Origin: Flavobacteriales bacterium
GTDB lineage: Bacteria > Bacteroidota > Bacteroidia > Flavobacteriales > Flavobacteriaceae
Length of the DNA: 15,538 nucleotides
NCBI GenBank assembly: GCA_015494775.1
Contig: WGAP01000010.1
Location: 1-15,538 of the forward strand
Reading direction: 5' to 3'
Below are positions 14,711 through 15,538 of the stretch, in pieces; the stretch's first letter is position 1, and every line of letters starts with the position of its first letter. The notes under the pieces were generated by a model. The model was given only the letters and a program-made list of their open reading frames with translations, did no database searches and was not told where the DNA came from. The position numbers and the translations under genes are program-made.

Positions 14711-15095
14711 CAGGCGCCGTCGGGCTGTCCGCTCATATTCGCCTTGGCGGATGCCGTGGTTTTGCGCGGGCGCGCGTGCCGCGCGCCCGCGCCCGCCCGT
14801 GCGTGGGGCTTCCTTCGGTCGCCTCCGCCGGGCGGAAAACCATCGGCACCGCCGGCGGCTCATACCGCTCCCATCCCTGGCGCAATGCGGAGTGCAAGGC
14901 GCTCCGCCTATGAAAATATTGAAGGAGAGTAGCTTTTATAAATACCGGATTTGACCACCGCCAATTTGGTGTATCTGCCATAAATTATTGCGGCAAATTA
15001 GCAGAATCAAACATAACTAATTATAATGTATAAGGACAATTTTTAGCCCCTCGATTTTGCCGTGAAAAATGAGGTCAAAAAATCCGTTTAACCTC

Positions 15096-15126
15096 TTGAC
15101 ACGAGAAAAATTTTGCCTTATCTTTG
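15096..15126 (+). promoter_or_regulatory. 16S rRNA promoter P1
   Basis: TTGACA at 15096-15101 is followed after 17 bases by TATCTTTG at 15119-15126, an exact TAnnTTTG -7 element. It lies about 290 bases upstream of mature 16S and is followed by CGCTCTTTGAAG, which recurs near P2. Confidence 0.8.
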
Positions 15127-15233
15127 CATTCGCTCTTTGAAGCTTTCGTATAAAGGTTCATTGATTTAAAAAAATCGAATTTGTTTATCTGTCAGCCGGT
15201 TGGGATTTTTGTTGCGAAAAAATCCTTCGGATG

Positions 15234-15265
15234 TTTGGCGGATAAAAATAATTGACATATCTTTG
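15234..15265 (+). promoter_or_regulatory. 16S rRNA promoter P2
   Basis: TTTG at 15234-15237 is followed after 20 bases by TATCTTTG at 15258-15265. The bases after it, GCAACCGCTTTTTGAAG, are nearly those after P1 (GCATTCGCTCTTTGAAG). A TTGACA sits directly before the -7 box but is too close to act with it. Confidence 0.78.
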
Positions 15266-15278
15266 CAACCGCTTTTTG

Positions 15279-15288
15279 AAGGAGGTGA
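15279..15288 (+). other. Anti-Shine-Dalgarno-complementary stretch in the 16S leader
   Basis: AAGGAGGTGA is the full complement of the usual 3' end of 16S rRNA. It lies about ten bases into the P2 transcript. No start codon follows at a useful distance; a GTG inside it would give only nine codons. See the finding on its possible role. Confidence 0.6.
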
Positions 15289-15408
15289 ATAAAAGAAGAG
15301 AGGTAAGCGGATAGAGGACGAGGTCTTTGAAATGAGGAACAGGCAGCAATAAGCGTAAAGGAATAGAGGATAATAAGAGGTCCACTAGGGCCGGGAAAGA
15401 CTACATTT

Positions 15409-15538
<130 letters not shown>

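Larger units (their letters stand above)
14231..14887 (+). repeat. GC-rich dispersed repeat, copy C, expanded by nested insertions
   Basis: It begins with GGGCGCCCCGGC four bases after the kinase stop codon and shares with copies A and B GCTGCTTCAAGC, GGAGCGCTTTCGCA, GGCGCCGTCGGGCTGTCCGC and GCCTTGGCGGATGCCGTGG. With copy B it shares the end CCGCTCCCATCCCTGGCGC. It is about 660 bases long because it contains extra segments: the inverted-repeat element at 14363-14471, the MITE-like element at 14549-14710 and GC hairpins, one at 14764-14792 (12-bp perfect stem, 5-base loop). Confidence 0.85.
14228..15408. other. Gene-free region between mevalonate operon and 16S rRNA
   Basis: About 1.2 kb without a credible gene. 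It holds GC-rich repeat copy C with its insertions (14231-14887) and a 6-bp GCGGAG/CTCCGC hairpin at 14887-14907. The stretch at about 14910-15095 is AT-rich and I see no clear element in it. The two rRNA promoters and the 16S leader follow. Frames at 14258-14954 lie in the GC-rich repeats and their phase conflicts mark them as artefacts. Confidence 0.75.

Noticed and set aside
14258..14954. Frames up to 181 residues on the plus strand
   Set aside because: The longest runs through two nested inverted-repeat insertions and several perfect hairpins; protein-like selection is not visible.
15282..15320. A leader peptide starting at GTG after AAGGAGG
   Set aside because: The GTG is part of the SD-like stretch itself and only nine codons follow; it is in an rRNA leader.

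Overview
The window comes from a Bacteroidota chromosome, most likely a member of Flavobacteriia/Flavobacteriales. The reasons are: the 5' start of a 16S rRNA gene with a Bacteroidota-like beginning; promoters with the TAnnTTTG -7 element; a type IX secretion sorting domain; a GSCFA-domain protein; a flavobacterial-type Crp/Fnr regulator; and mevalonate-pathway genes. I cannot place it more finely from the 130 bases of 16S present.

Layout. Bases 1-613 hold the 3' end of an IS1182-like transposase, a hairpin and a minus-strand copy of a GC-rich dispersed repeat. A small membrane protein of unknown role follows (614-1090), ending in a clear terminator. A minus-strand block runs from 5502 down to 1188: a T9SS-sorted protein and a secreted tail-fibre-like protein (coupled by ATGA), a SAM methyltransferase with a Trm112-like tail, a DUF2905 membrane protein, a PASTA-domain membrane protein and RluD; the last three overlap. 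A plus-strand pair (5585-7439) encodes an MptE/DUF115-like protein and a GSCFA protein, probably linked to surface glycan. A second plus-strand unit (7572-9780) encodes a Crp/Fnr regulator with an N-terminal CxxC, PanB (pantothenate synthesis) and a short RluA-type pseudouridine synthase.

Bases 9781-10515 hold no gene. They contain a second copy of the GC-rich repeat and three REP/BIME-like palindromic elements whose stems show compensatory base changes. The operon at 10516-14227 encodes an unusual isopentenyl-diphosphate isomerase/mannose-6-phosphate isomerase fusion, a class II HMG-CoA reductase and a GYDIA-type GHMP kinase, i.e. part of the mevalonate route to isoprenoids.

Bases 14228-15408 carry the third and largest copy of the GC-rich repeat, with two nested terminal-inverted-repeat insertions, then two tandem rRNA promoters with related start regions and the 16S leader. 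The 16S gene begins near 15409 and runs off the window. The strongest unexplained material is the layered repeat system (mosaic GC-rich repeat, MITE-like insertions, REP/BIME elements) and the Idi-ManA fusion. I see no CRISPR array, tRNA, prophage or recognisable defence system.
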